Assembly: GCA_028564705.1 (NCBI GenBank)
Contig: JAPXFQ010001529.1
Span: 129,001-193,000, forward strand
Direction: 5' to 3'
Source of the DNA: Apricaphanius iberus
Lineage: Eukaryota; Chordata; Actinopteri; Cyprinodontiformes; Aphaniidae
DNA: 64,000 nt
A program made the translations under genes and the position numbers. The notes beneath the pieces were generated by a model, which was not told the origin of the DNA, did not search any database, and saw only the letters and a list, made by a program, of their open reading frames with translations. Of this stretch, positions 42,669-55,600 are shown piece after piece; the first letter of the stretch is position 1; the number at the start of each line of letters is the position of its first letter.

Positions 42669-44600
42669 GTGCAAATTCACTGTTGGACTCTGGGTCGAGA
42701 TAAGGCGTCGCCTGTTTTTCTCAGTCAGAGCGGCGCTGCACTCATGGTGAGGAGAGGGGAGGAGGGGATGCAGGATTATAGAAAAACGAGCCGTTTTACT
42801 TCATGGTCCAACATTAACATTAAGGAGTTTGGAGAGACCATGGAAAACGACTTCCGTATGGCTTCGAAGCGATTCTGGTCCACCATCTGGGGTCTCAGGG
42901 GGGGGAAGCGGTCTGCCACCAACACTGTTTACAGTGGGGGCGGTGTGCTGCTGACCTCAACGCGGGACGTTTTGGGTTGGTGGAAGGAATACTTCAAAGA
43001 CCTCCTCAATCCCACCGACACGCCTTCCTGTTTGGAAGCAGAGTCTGGGGACTCTGGGACGGGCTCTCCAATCTCTGGTGCTGAAGTCACCGAGGTTGTT
43101 AAAAAGCTCCTTGGTGGCAAGGCACCGGGGGTGGATGAGATTCGGCCGGAGTTCCTCAAGGCTCTTGATGTTGTAGGGCTGTGTTGGTTGACGCGGCTCT
43201 GCAATATTGCGTTGACATCGAGGGCAGTTCCCTTGGATTGGCAGACCGGGGTAGTGGTGCCCCTCTTTAAAAAGGGGGACCACAGAGTGTGTTCCAACTA
43301 CAGGGGGATCACACTTCTGAGCCTCCCTAATAAGGTCAATTCGGGGGTTCTGGAGAGGAGGGTCCGATGGATAGTCGAACCTCGGATTCAGAAGGAACAA
43401 TGCGGTTTTCGTCCTGGATGTGGAACACTGGACCAGCTCTACACCCTCGGCAGGGTCCTGGAGGGTACGTGCGAGTTCGCCCAATCAGTCTACATGTGCT
43501 TTGTGGACTTGGAGAAGACGTTCGGCTGTGTCCCTCGGGGTGGCCTGTGGGGGGTACTCCGGGAGTATGGTGTACCAGGCCCTTTGATACGGGCTGTTAG
43601 GTCCCTGCATGAACAGTGTCAGAGTTTGGTTCACGTTGCCGGCAGTAAGTAGGACTCATTTCCAGTAAGAGTTGCCCTTTGTCACCGGTCCTGTTCATAA
43701 CGTTTATGGACAGGATTTCTAGGCGCAGCCAAGGTGTTGAGGCGATCCGTTTTGGTGACCTCAGGATCGGGTCTCTGCTTTTCGCAGATGAGGTGGTCTT
43801 GTTGGCTTCATCTGAAAGTGATCTACAGCTTTCGCTTGAGTAGTTCGCAGCCGAGTGTGAAGCGGCTGGGATGAGGATCAGCACCTCCAAATCCGAGACC
43901 ATGGTCTTGAGCCGGAAAAGGGTAGGGTGCCGTCTCCGGGTCGGGGATGAGGTCCTTCCTCAAGTGGAGGAGTTTAGGTATCTGGGGGTCTTGTTCACGA
44001 ATGAAGGAAAAACGGAGCGGGAGATCGAAGGACGGATTGGTAAGGCGTCTGCAGTTATGCGGGCGCTGTACCGGTCTGTCGTGGTGAAGAGATAGCTGAG
44101 CCGAAAGGCAAAGCTCTCAATTTACCAGTCGATCTACATTCCTACCCTCATCTATGGTCACGAACGCTGGGTGGTGACCGAAAGAACAAGATCGCGGATA
44201 CAGGCAGCTGAAATGAGGTTCCTCCGCAGGGTGGCTGGGCTCTCCCTTAGAGATAGGGTGAGGAGCTCGGTCATCCGGAGGGGGCTCAGAATAGAGCCGC
44301 TGCTCCTCCACATCGAGAGGAGCCAGTTGAGGTGGCTCGGGCATCTGGTCAGGATGCCTCATGGACGCCTCCCTGGTGAGTTGTTCTTGGCACGTCCCAC
44401 CGGCAGGAGACCCAGGGGAAGACCAAGGACTTGCTTGAGGGATTATGTCTCCCAGCTGGCCTGGGAACGCCTCGGGATTCCTCCAGAGGAGCTGGCCCAA
44501 GTAGCTGGGGAGAGGGAAGTCTGGGTCTCTTTGCTTAGGCTACTGCCCCCGCGACCCGACCCCGGATAGAACGGAAAAAAATGGATGTATGGATGGTCCA
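42669..44600 (+). mobile_element. decayed non-LTR LINE (RT to C-terminus)
   Basis: The first frame (42669-43652) holds RT motifs KAPGVDEIRPEFLKAL, NYRGITLLSLPNKV, EEQCGFRPG-like KEQCGFRPGCGTLDQL and VYMCFVDLEKTF. A TAG at 43650 breaks it, and text continues with LLFADEVVLLAS, where the usual second Asp of FADD is Glu. Then follow VEEFRYLGVLF (44024 region) and, after another stop at 44093, SRIQAAEMRFLRRVAG and a Pro/Arg-rich end at 44569. The tail ATGGATGTATGGATGG is family-typical. It is dead. I do not assign the clade with confidence (RTE/Rex-like is possible). Confidence 0.82.
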
Positions 44601-45224
44601 ACATTAACTATAGGATACAAGTTACATTTTAGGACAAAGTAATACTGTATAACACCAACAGTCACATTTTATCACATATATGTCTATCCCAGAAGTTGAA
44701 AGCTGTAAAATAGCATGATGCATTCCCTTCAGAACTGGTTCTTAATTCAAGATCTCGGTTATGTTTCTTGAAAACTGGTTCATCCCTATGAGCTCAGGTC
44801 CTAACTTCTAATAATTAATTGGTAAAAGTCACATGCTTAATCCAAAACTTAACCTTAAAATAAAAACAATAAAAAAATAATAGCAAAACTAAGAAGAAAC
44901 TGGCTGAGGTGCAGTAAAATATAAAGCAATGAGTGATTTTTAAGATCTTAGTCATGAGCTGATTTATTATGGTTTGGTTGAGAAGTTTCAGTTGAAAATC
45001 CATTGCTGTTGTTGGTTTTTCATCTTATATGAATCACTTTGTGTTAAATTTGCTGTGAATTAAGTGTTCTATAAATGAATGATTGAATGATCCCCAGCTG
45101 ATATTACAATAAGATTAGAAGATAAAGATGCTAGGTGATCTCTCTTCTGCTTTTCTCTTCTACTACTCTCCAGATCTATATTTTTCCTGCTGATATTGTG
45201 ATTGTTAACCCAGTTTTCTCTCAG
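44601..45224. other. no gene recognised
   Basis: AT-rich sequence between two LINE copies; nothing supported. Confidence 0.35.
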
Positions 45225-45606
45225 TATTTTTTCCCCCATAGAAGCTCCACATGGTCTGGTATCCTGCTCAGCTACAACGCCCCCTGCTGGATTGCGAACA
45301 TCGGTCCAGATGATACTCAAAGTCACCGAGCATCCTCCATGCTGTCTCTTCTCTGTCTTCTCAGACCCCCAGACGGTCGTGGCAGATGACCGCTTGTACT
45401 GATCCAGGATCTGGGTCTTCCGGAGGTTTCTTCCACAACCTCACATTGATGACTCAGCACAATCTGCTGGGTTTCCTTACATAGAAAACTTTTAACTGAT
45501 TGCAATATTTGTGTAATTGTATTGAAACGACTTTTGTTGTAAGGCGCCTTGAGATGACATTTGTTGTGAATTGCCGCTATATAAATAAAAGTGAATTGAA
45601 TTGACA
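45225..45606 (+). mobile_element. L2-like LINE 3' UTR
   Basis: Contains ACCCCCAGACGGTCGTGG, GGTCTTCCGGAGGTTTCTTC, GCGCCTTGAGATGACATTTG and the GCTATATAAATAAAAGTG plus GAATTGAATTGA terminus. It lies about 0.7 kb past the anxa5 poly(A) site. Confidence 0.8.
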
Positions 45607-46310
45607 GTATGAGACGTCCCATACTTAGCCAGAATTAACCAAGATACAGACGCTTGCAGCTTTTACATGCAGGTGTTTTTATGGAGGGGACCAAACCTCA
45701 CGTAGACCATTTTAAAACAAACCAATAATTGCAATAAGCCAGTGATGAATCTTAACTACAATTAGGAACCGTGATTCATCCTAATCATGTTGTTTTCTTA
45801 GTTTACTCGTCTATCTACATTCCAACTGTCATGTCACTTGGTCATGAGATCCAGAATAAGCTGGATGTTTAGGCGTCTCTCCTTTCTGTATGAGCTGGGC
45901 CATGATTCCTGTTTCTAATTCCAAATATGCTTCATGGAGACCATCCAATGGGTTTAATGAATGATGTTTTTTATTTGCATGATGTTTATAACATCTACTG
46001 AAGAAAAAAGTACAAATGTATAATTTTAAACAACAATCCCCTCACTGCAGCTGACACTCAAGATTTCAAGTCTAAACTGTAAAAATGCAGGTACAGAGGG
46101 AATGAGGAAGTGAAATACATCCAACTGCTTTGTTGCAACAATTGGTAGCAGCCGGTTGTAAAACGAGTTTCATTAACACCATAGAGCCACGTTATATTCC
46201 TATATATATATATAAGTTGCTCTGACTCCCTCTTCTGGTTTTTAACAGTACTACATGTAAAATAAAAATCAGTTTGGCTGAAAGAATCCAAGAGAGAACC
46301 AATAAATTCA
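45607..46310. other. intergenic sequence beyond anxa5
   Basis: No gene found. A short TA run lies at about 46200-46213. Confidence 0.35.
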
Positions 46311-46317
46311 GTTGGTC

Positions 46318-46323
46318 TTTATT
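46318..46323 (-). terminator. anxa5: anxa5 polyadenylation signal
   Basis: AATAAA on the minus strand, 245 bases past the anxa5 stop; it predicts a 3' UTR of roughly 260-270 bases. Confidence 0.6.
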
Positions 46324-46567
46324 AAGTGAAACATATAATGTTGCATACACTGGTTCTGACAAACAATGTGCAAAGAACAACGTTAATCTGGTCCTTGAGC
46401 ATTATAAACGAATCATATTAGTAGAAAAAGCTGCAATAACCTGGATAAAATGTTAGCTACCTTCAAAGACAATATTTGGATTTATAAGAGCTGATGGATA
46501 TACGGTCTCATACGGGACAAGAGAACTCTGTATGAGGAGGCACTTCAGGTGAGTTCCTGCTGATTGA

Positions 46568-46630
46568 TCATTCATCGTCTCCACCGCAGAGCAACAGTAA
46601 AGCCTTCCTGTAGTCACCGCCGGTGTCACC
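46568..46630 (-). CDS. anxa5: anxa5 coding exon 12 (last)
   Basis: [20 protein letters not shown] then TGA. Preceded by acceptor TGTTTATTACAG. Holds the last helix of repeat IV and the acidic cap residue (GDTGGD). Confidence 0.93.
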   Translation of the reverse strand, partial: GDTGGDYRKALLLLCGGDDE

Positions 46631-49600
46631 CTGTAATAAACACAAACAGGAAGAATTGTTCATCTTTCTGGTTTTACCAACATGTTTTTGTGGGGCAGGG
46701 TGTATTATCGTGTGTGCGCACCTTGATCATGGAATACAGAGAGCAAGCAAACATCTTCCTGAACTCGGCTCTGATGTCCAACATGTCGACTTCGCTGCGA
46801 GTCACCATCACCCTGATTAGGGTGTTATCGTCTGTACCTGCACCCTGAAACACAGACACACATTATACTGATGGAGCTGTCAGTGAGGTGACTGCAGTCT
46901 GGATCTCATCTGCTTGTTGAAATTACAATCCTACTGTTAAATATGTAGCCATAATGACAGTGACTGCTATGAACCCCTCTTTTTCCTCTATACTTGCTTT
47001 CTGTTTCATCCTCACAACGATGTCAGCAGCCCTCTGGGAGGTTTAAGGCGTCTCTCCACTAGTACCTTTTTGCCGTGCCGTACCGTACTGGTACTATCGA
47101 CTGGCTCGACTCGTCAAGTGTTGCTTCACAGTTGCAACAAAGCAGAGCGTCTGAAGTGAGCGGGTGCGTCATAGGGTGGGCGGCCCCCGAGTACGTAGCG
47201 GGAAGTAAACAAAGGCTCGGAGAAAAAGAAGAAGAATGGCGACCTCGATAGCGATAAAACTCCTGGTTTTCATTAGCTGTATGCCAAAATCATCGATATT
47301 AAAACAATAAAAGGCTTGAACTACTTCAGTTGTATGTAATGAATCTAAAATGTATGAAAGTCTAATGTTTATCAGTACATTACAGAAAATAATGAACTTT
47401 ATCACAATATGCTAATTTTTTGAGAAGGACCTGTATGTCGATAAAAACCCAAATTAGCTGAGTCATGAATGTATCATTAGAAAACAGCATCCAGATTCTG
47501 CAGCTGCTGTCTTACCTTCATGGCGTAGTAAAGAGTCTCCGCAAAATAGGCTGGAACACTCCTGGCACACTTCACTTCACAAGAAAAACAAAGCAGAATC
47601 ATTTAAGAAAAAGCAGACTATAAACTCTAAAAAGTGTTTAACAGAGTGTGTCTCAGTGAAGGGCTGGCCAGTATTCTTACCTACTGCTAGAAGCAGGTCC
47701 TTCAAGGCTCCAGATGTTTCCCTCTGAATACTCTCCTCCATTTCATATCCAGACAGCTTCATGTAGGCATCGAACACTGAAACAAAGCTCCAGATTTCAG
47801 TTCCACTGACAAAGAGTAACAAAGGGAAACCTTAAAGAAGTCTGATCTATTTGTTTAAACCAGTTATTTTCTGTGTGTTTGTCCCAGATAGTGGGAAAAA
47901 AACACCTGATCCAACCCGTCTTGCTTCACTCATGTCCAGCTACATCATGTTTGTCATCCATGTGAGAAACAAACCTTTCCTCAGGTGTTGGGCGCTCCGG
48001 TTTCCCAGGATGGTGATGAACGACTGTTCATCGGTTCCATACTTCTCCTCTCCTGCTTTAAACAGAGCCTGTAAGCAGAATAAACCAATGTCTCAGCAAT
48101 CAAGGCGCTACAAACAAAGTGACTTCAATATACGAAACAAACCTAGCGTTGTATGACACTTGTTGTATCCTGAAGAATCTAGCTCAACAATTATGAATAT
48201 GAAACACAGACTCATTTCCATGATCTATTCATCTATTTTCCCCAGCACATTGTGTAAATGATGTGGTGTACCTCAGGGTTTCTACTCTGTTTATGTTTCA
48301 TTAAGGAAGTCCATCATTTCCTTTTGTTGCTATGCTGATGCCATCCCATTGTAAAGCAATGGTTTCGTTCCCATGGCAACTTCTGTTTAACTGCAATGAT
48401 TGTATTACAAAATCATGATCAAAGTCATGCCTTCATTGTCCCTATTACTGAAACGATCCTCTGTTCATTTCCTGCAGCCTGCATTCCAACCAGATCATGG
48501 ATCTGTGCAGCCTGGCCCGGACCAGAGACGGGATCTGCAGAGTCTAGAACCATCTGACACCTGATATCTGCACAGAGTCCAACCACACATCCAGCCTCAT
48601 AATGAGGGCTACATGTGGATTCTGCACAGGACCGATGGGACCTAATGGATCCACCAAATACTTGGCCTGATGCATAGCAACCTGAATGCTCAGGTATGAA
48701 CCACCCAACTCCTTTATTTTGGTTCCTCTTAGTTTTTGCTCAGCCATGAAGGCCACAACTCTTCAGGAAGTTGTTTTATTTATCTGAACTACATTTAAAC
48801 CAAGCGATTTGCCAGACCATACGTTGATGTTGACCAGTTTGAGTCTCTTCTTGTTGGATTCACTTTTATAAACTGCTTTATTCTAACTTCTTTGTCATTT
48901 TTACCATTTGCTTTTAAATATGCGATAGATATACAAGCATTTTTTCAGAGTCACTTAAACAGTGGTACAATCATAACATAACCAACATGAACACCAAATA
49001 TATACACCACTATATGTTGCTTTCTATAATTCAAGTCCTATTTTTCATCTTCCATTTGATTTATAAATGAAGATGCCTGCTATTCCCATTCCTGGTATTG
49101 ACATTATTTTCTCAAGAAATTCTCAAGACCTCACACTTACCTGGTCCTGAGCCCAACTTTGGGAACTGCTGCTTTAAAGGATATCACACTATTAATACAG
49201 ATAAACCAAATACAGCCTCACCTGAGCATCGCTCTCAATGTTACCTTCCTGGATTCCCGTCTGCCGGTTTGCCTGGAAAGAGATTCAAAAAAACTGTAAA
49301 GGAGAAGAAAAGAGAAGAGAAGAGAAGAAATGCTCAGATTCTGACCTGAAGCAGAATAACCAGGAGTCTCTTAAAGTGACCTGAAGTGTCCCCACATACG
49401 TCCTCCTCCAAGTCATCATCATACTCTGAGGGAAACAGAAACAACCAAGTCAAACACTTTTCATCTTGTTTTCCTTACTGTGGTTACCAAAAACCCTGGC
49501 GCCCCCTTCTGGTAAGCCACATGAACATGTCCTGTCCAGAACCTGGACAGAAAAACTTGGGCTTGTCCTTGGATCGTGTAATAATTAGTCTTCTTGTTAA

Positions 49601-52600
49601 AGAACAGACAAGCTACAGATCAATAAACTGTAAAGAAGCACCAATAAGTGGTTAACCAGCCATAGCATTATGACCACTCACTCTACTCACGATGGTGGTG
49701 CTGGTAGCCACAGTAAGCTAATGTTGGACAATCTGGTCCCACCATCTGACTCCAGTCAATGTCTGATAATAATCCCACCCCTCTGTCTGCTTTGCTGAAA
49801 TACTTTGATTGGATAAATGAACAATTTCTCTCCACAGTGAGCCTACAGAGGAACTCCGACCACAGCAAAGATTATTGGAACGTTTTTGGAACTGATCAAC
49901 TGTGATGCAAAGAAGCTGCATCTCTGGCTCTGAAAAACCCAACTGGCTCTTAACATGACTTGATCTAGTACTGGAAGTTCTATTGCTCTTTCTGTGTCTC
50001 TGTTATGTATTCTCCAAGCCACAGACGGTCGCGGCAGATAACCGCTTGAGCTGAGCCTGGTTCTGCCGGAGGTTTCTTCCTGTTAAAAGGGAGTTTTTCC
50101 TTCCCACTGTCGCTGCATGCTTGCTCAGTATGAGGGATTGCTGAGAATTCCACGACGCAATCTTCTGTGGTTCTGTAATTTCTACACTAAACATTGTATT
50201 GTAATAACTCTTTTTGTAAAGTGCCTTGAGATGACATCTGTTGTGAAATGGCGCTATATAAATAAACTGAATTGAATTGAATTGAAAATTGAAGGAGGTG
50301 CTTTGGTGGAAGCATCCTGATAAATGTTAATGGTTGTATACTTTCTTATCTAGATTAGAGTGTAGTGATCTCAGAAGGTCAAAGAGGAGCAAACTCAAAG
50401 CACAGAGAAGTCATGTTCTGGATTCAAAAGCTCCTGTGCACCAACAGATCAGCTTTTTTACGCTGACTTAAAGGGGAAGTACTTCCTGTCTGAAATGATT
50501 CATTAATTGGAGTCTTCAGTGCGGGAGCGAAGCGCGGATTCTGCCTGCAGATCAACAGCTAAATCCCCACAAGGGCTAATCTATTCTGTCCAAGGCAAAA
50601 ATCCAATAACTTCTGCAACAATCCGACAACTAGATTAAACAAAATGAAACAAAAAGTAAATGAAGGAGTTTTAGGGCAGATAATGACTTATTATAGGCAG
50701 CAACTCTCCTGCCCCCTTTGATACCTGATATACGCTGATCAGACTGGATCTAAACTTCTCCTTAAGGACTCCAAGTGGCTCCTAACTTGTCTGGGTGAGT
50801 AAATGAATGCAATGCATGCTAGAAATAAGGTCCAGGTCGAAAATCAAACAATCTTCCAGTTTAACAGCACAGATTTAGTGGCAACACAGGGAAGGTGGAG
50901 TGAGGGATTGTGGGATTTAGGTCATAATGTTATGGCTGATCTGTTAGAAAGAGTAGTGACGTTCTGGGCAGAACTTCCAGCCAACAAACATCTCGGGTTT
51001 TTGTCCACTTTCACTTCAGCTAAAACACAGAAACCAATGAGGCGAATATTATGTCTCCAAATTAAAACAGATGTTTGCATATAGAGATTAGCTCCATGTT
51101 AAAGCCAGCTACTGAGATTGGTGGCAAACACAAATGCTTTACCTTTTCTGTAAGCAGCAGCTATGTCCTTCACCTGCTGAGCTGTTCTAGAGGAAAGGAT
51201 CTCCACCAGAACCTTCTCATCGGTTCCTGCCCCCTACAGGTAAAGAGGGACATTTTAAAAATAAGATCAACATAAAGCTGAGAGTCAATGGAAGCTTTTA
51301 TTAGCCTTATGTCTGTTACCTTGATGGCATTTCGAAGGCAGGTCACATCATAAGTAAGAGGCGGAGTCATAAGAGCCACAATCAGCGTCTCAAATTTACC
51401 GCCCAGCTCTCCCTTCAGGTCATCCACCAGATCCTGGTATGAAGATACGCAGATAAGACCGTCAAGGTCAGAAAATCACACCGTTTATCTGGTGGCTGCA
51501 GGTCCAGCCTGGACACGTCCCCAGTCCACCACAGAGACACATGTCCTAATCTGCTTTTCTGATATCTTATTACGTTAATCAGCCAGTTTTATGCAGGAGA
51601 ATCAGCTGGACTCTCTTGCAGCGTCTCGTCTCCCCATGACTGAAAACTCTCCTTCTGTCTCAAACCACAATGTAATTTCTTCCTAACAAGGGAACAAGGC
51701 GAAAGGCCTCTTCACTGACGTCTAATAGTCTCTTATGTAAAACTCCCAGAACTCACAGGGGAATATCGATAACTATTTATAACAAAAAATTGTTAAATGA
51801 AGGCGTTTTGGGTCAGATATGCCTTATTTAGAGGCGGCACTTCACCTGGATATAAACCTCTTCCAAATGACTCCAAGTGGCTCCAAAGTCATCTGGGTGA
51901 GTCAATGAACATAATAAATGTTAAAAAGAAAGTCCGGGGCTTTCAAACATTCATAGAAACTGTCCTATATTCTACGAATGAAATTTAGCACGAACAGTCA
52001 GAAACTGGATTTATGAAAGGTGAGGTGGCCACTTATAAACATGTTCCTCTAAAATCATCTGTTGAGAAATCCCAGATGCTCATGCCTGTTTATAGTCGTT
52101 TGCATCAGAAACAACCTTAATCAACACCACATCCTCTGATACATGCATTAAGTCCTCGTGTTGTTCCATCAAATAATGGCCAAGTGAGCAAAAAAAGGAA
52201 GTTCAGGAACACCAATACTGAGGTTTGGGGGTTCCTCCAGCCTTCTCTCAGTGTTAATATTTCTTTAAATGTTTACGGGGGTCTCACATTTTTCTTGCAA
52301 TATTTGAATATATTAACTAATAAGCGTGCACACATTTAGTAACATCTCATTTTGATCATTAGCTGTTTTTTAATTGATTTTTCTGCAGAGACGGAAAGAA
52401 CTGGCTGAGGGAGAGGGCTCTTAATGCTGCATCTCCACTCACAGCTTAAAGATGCTGATGTTCTAGTTTTTGTCAGGATGTATTAGTTGACACATTTGTG
52501 CTGTAATTATTATTTGTTCCTTATCTATGTTCATTGTCTGTCTTAGTCTCTTTCCCCTCTCCAGTCGTTCCGCCTCTGTCTGTTCATTATTAGAGCTCAG

Positions 52601-55600
52601 TCTTTTGTTTTTTAAGTCTTAGTTAAACTTGTCTTAGTTGTCAGTTTCTTTTTGGGCCCTTTCTTCGATATTTTAATAGATTTGAGTTCTGACAGATTTT
52701 TGTTCATTCTTTTCTGTGGAAAAATAAATGGATAATCGTTTTTATTACTTTGTCCTGGTGTCTAACTGCTTGGTCCCTGACATAGGGCATTAAAAAGTAT
52801 GTATGATGAATCAAATGTTGATACAAATTCATTTCCAGAATGATAGTTGTTACCCTGTATTATCAGCGGTTTCTCTACTTTATTCCACCCAGCAAGCAGC
52901 CGAATCTTTCTTAAAGTAACATTACAAAGTGACAAAGAGTTTCCTCCTCTGTAAGGTTGTTTTTTTTACATTTAACCAGAGAATTGTCAAAGGGTCCATG
53001 TGATAAGCGTGTCCCTCTACAGGACAGTGCTGGACATGCAGGCTGACCTTTCCAAACAGAGTCTTGTAGGTGGCCTTGATCTCCTGCCGCTGGGTGTTGC
53101 TGCGAGCAGTCAGCAGCTGCAAGATGGCATCCTCGTCGGTCCCTATGGCAACAAGCACCATGGTTACTCAGCGGAGTGGTGATAACAACTGTCACATGTT
53201 TAACACAGTTAAACACAGTTTACCCCACATAAACACAGCTCAGACTCTGTTAGGAGTTTCATGTTCCCCTCAGCTGTCCATGACTCACTGCTGTCTGTGT
53301 GGGTGGAGATCCCTGCTTACTGCACTGAAGAGGACCTCCCTACACATCCACTGCTCTGCTGCAGCTTTAGCTCCCCTTAGGATGAGGATCTTACCCAGTC
53401 CTTTCATGGCTTTATGCAGGACCTCTGCATCTGCACTGGCGTTGAAGTTAGCACTGGCTTTAACAGTTCCTCTGCTGGCCTTAAACAAGGAAATGATGTA
53501 AAAATGTTAGAACTATATTAGCAATTGTTCAGCACATTTTCATGATATCACCTTATGGCACCTTAAATAATATTCTTCACCAAAAAATGATAGAATGATA
53601 TAGGTTTATTTGACAGGGACTTTGTACGTTAATAAAATTGTTGCATCAATAGAAATGGTTTACTATGGTGTAACTGAGAAAACCATGAATTCTTCTTATT
53701 TTTACCCTAAAGATGAAAACTCTGAACATCAGTTTGGGACCTTAAACTCAGGTGTGCCCAGATAATGTAGCAGGACAGAGATCCGAAGCACTGAGGTCCA
53801 AAACAAAATGAAGGTTCTGAAAGGACCAAAGCCTGACTTCAGTTTGCCTGAGCGCCTGTTCCTTAATAACTGCAGACCTACTGCACACTCATGTATGATA
53901 TTAAGCTCTGTAGCTACAGCAGTTTTTAAAACTAATAAACTTCTGACTGCTCAAGAATTTTAGAAAATTTAACCAAACAATGCTTGAATTTCAGTTTTCT
54001 TTATTATCCTGTAAAGTGTTGCTTTGAGACAATTCCTCTGTGTATTGGTATCAATGAAATAAAAAGCTACTGCAGCACATCCTACTATCTGCGTCATACT
54101 TATGAAATATAAACATCAGATCAGTCTGGGACACATCTGCCTTGTGTTAGGGAAGTAGAGAGACCGATGTGTGGTGAAGAAATCCACAGGAATGCTTCTG
54201 GAGGAGTGGGGGGGGGATGCCAGCATGTCAGTAAGCATCAGCCTCTCCATTAACACACTCAGCATCATGGGCTAAATGAGAAGGTCAGCTGTTTGGGACG
54301 ATAACCGAACAATGCCGAGCATTTCCCCAGGAATGTGAGGCGCATATCTACTGAGCGAGTTCAGACACGCTGGTTGTCATAGAGACAGTCGGTGTAGCCA
54401 TGGCTATGTGACAGGGAGACCCTCGTTATGTCATGAAGCAGATATGAAGTGTAAAATCAGTTGGAGCGTTTCCACCCTGTAGACCAGCTTTAAGGTTTAC
54501 AGTGAACACACTGTGGTTTTTTGGGAAAGCTGGATCATAGCGGTGCGTTCACACCTCACTGACGTCAGGTGATGTCACTATAGTGAGATGCTCTGATTGG
54601 CTCAGGGGATGGAGCTGAGGGTTCAGCTAGCATAACTTCTGCGTTGCTGACTTTCTCCGCTTTGAAGCTTAGAAAGATTGTGGCGGCCAAAGCACACAAA
54701 GCATCGTGGAGACTCTGATGGCCTCCAACACAGACTCAACATATAATCTCACCGTTCTGGGCGTGTGAATGCAGCCTAAGAGGCCATGTTTTGTAAGTTC
54801 TTTAAATACTGAACGTGGAACTTTCAGCCAGGGAGAAGATGAACTTTTGAAATTGTAAGAGCAAAGGTTTAATTCATAAAGAATCGTTTTTAAGTGTGAA
54901 ATATTTCATGGTGATATGCTCTCTAATAAGGTTCCGTAGCCTTTGGAAGGAAAACAGGCCCACAGCATAATGGATGTGACTGTGGCTCAGGGGGTTCAGA
55001 GGTTGCCTTGCAATCGGAGGGTTGCTGGTTCGAGCCCCCAGATCCATCTGTCTCAGTCGTTGTTACCTTGGGCAAGACACTTCACCTACCTCTGTTGACG
55101 CAATATGGCAGCCTCGCTTCTGCGCCGGGGTAGCTGTGGCTACAGTTGTAGCTTGCTTCCACCAGTGTGTGAAAGTGAATGAACAGAATTTGTAAAGCGT
55201 CTTTGAGTGTCCAGAAAAGCGCTATATAAGTTTGATGTATTGTTATTGTAGATCCTCCACCATACCTAACAATGGAGACACATCAGAGCATCACATCATA
55301 TTTGTTGGCTAAAAGCATTTAAAGGTCCATTTGACAGAATCAGGAGATTCCACTTAGCTGTCCAGTTGGGAGGAAACAGTTTTATTCGAGAGATATCATA
55401 AAATATATCCTCTGAATCTGAATAGTTTTTAAACTGGGTGTTTTATTTTCTTGGACTGTTAGATCCAGACTCCACCCTGGTGAGGAGAGAGATGGCTGGT
55501 TTGCCTTTAAGAGGGAGGGAAGCTGCAGACTGGAGGTTAAAATGAGCAGCTTAAAGGCAGAGAGGGATCCAGGGGCCCGCCCAGTGGAAACAGAGCCCAC

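Noticed and set aside
42929..43484. Minus-strand frames opposite the LINE at 42.7-44.6 kb
   Set aside because: The plus strand has conserved RT motifs; the minus frames have none.
54968..55040. tRNA gene suggested by GGTTCGAGCCCC
   Set aside because: It is the head of a SINE inside an anxa5 intron; the body and tail follow directly.
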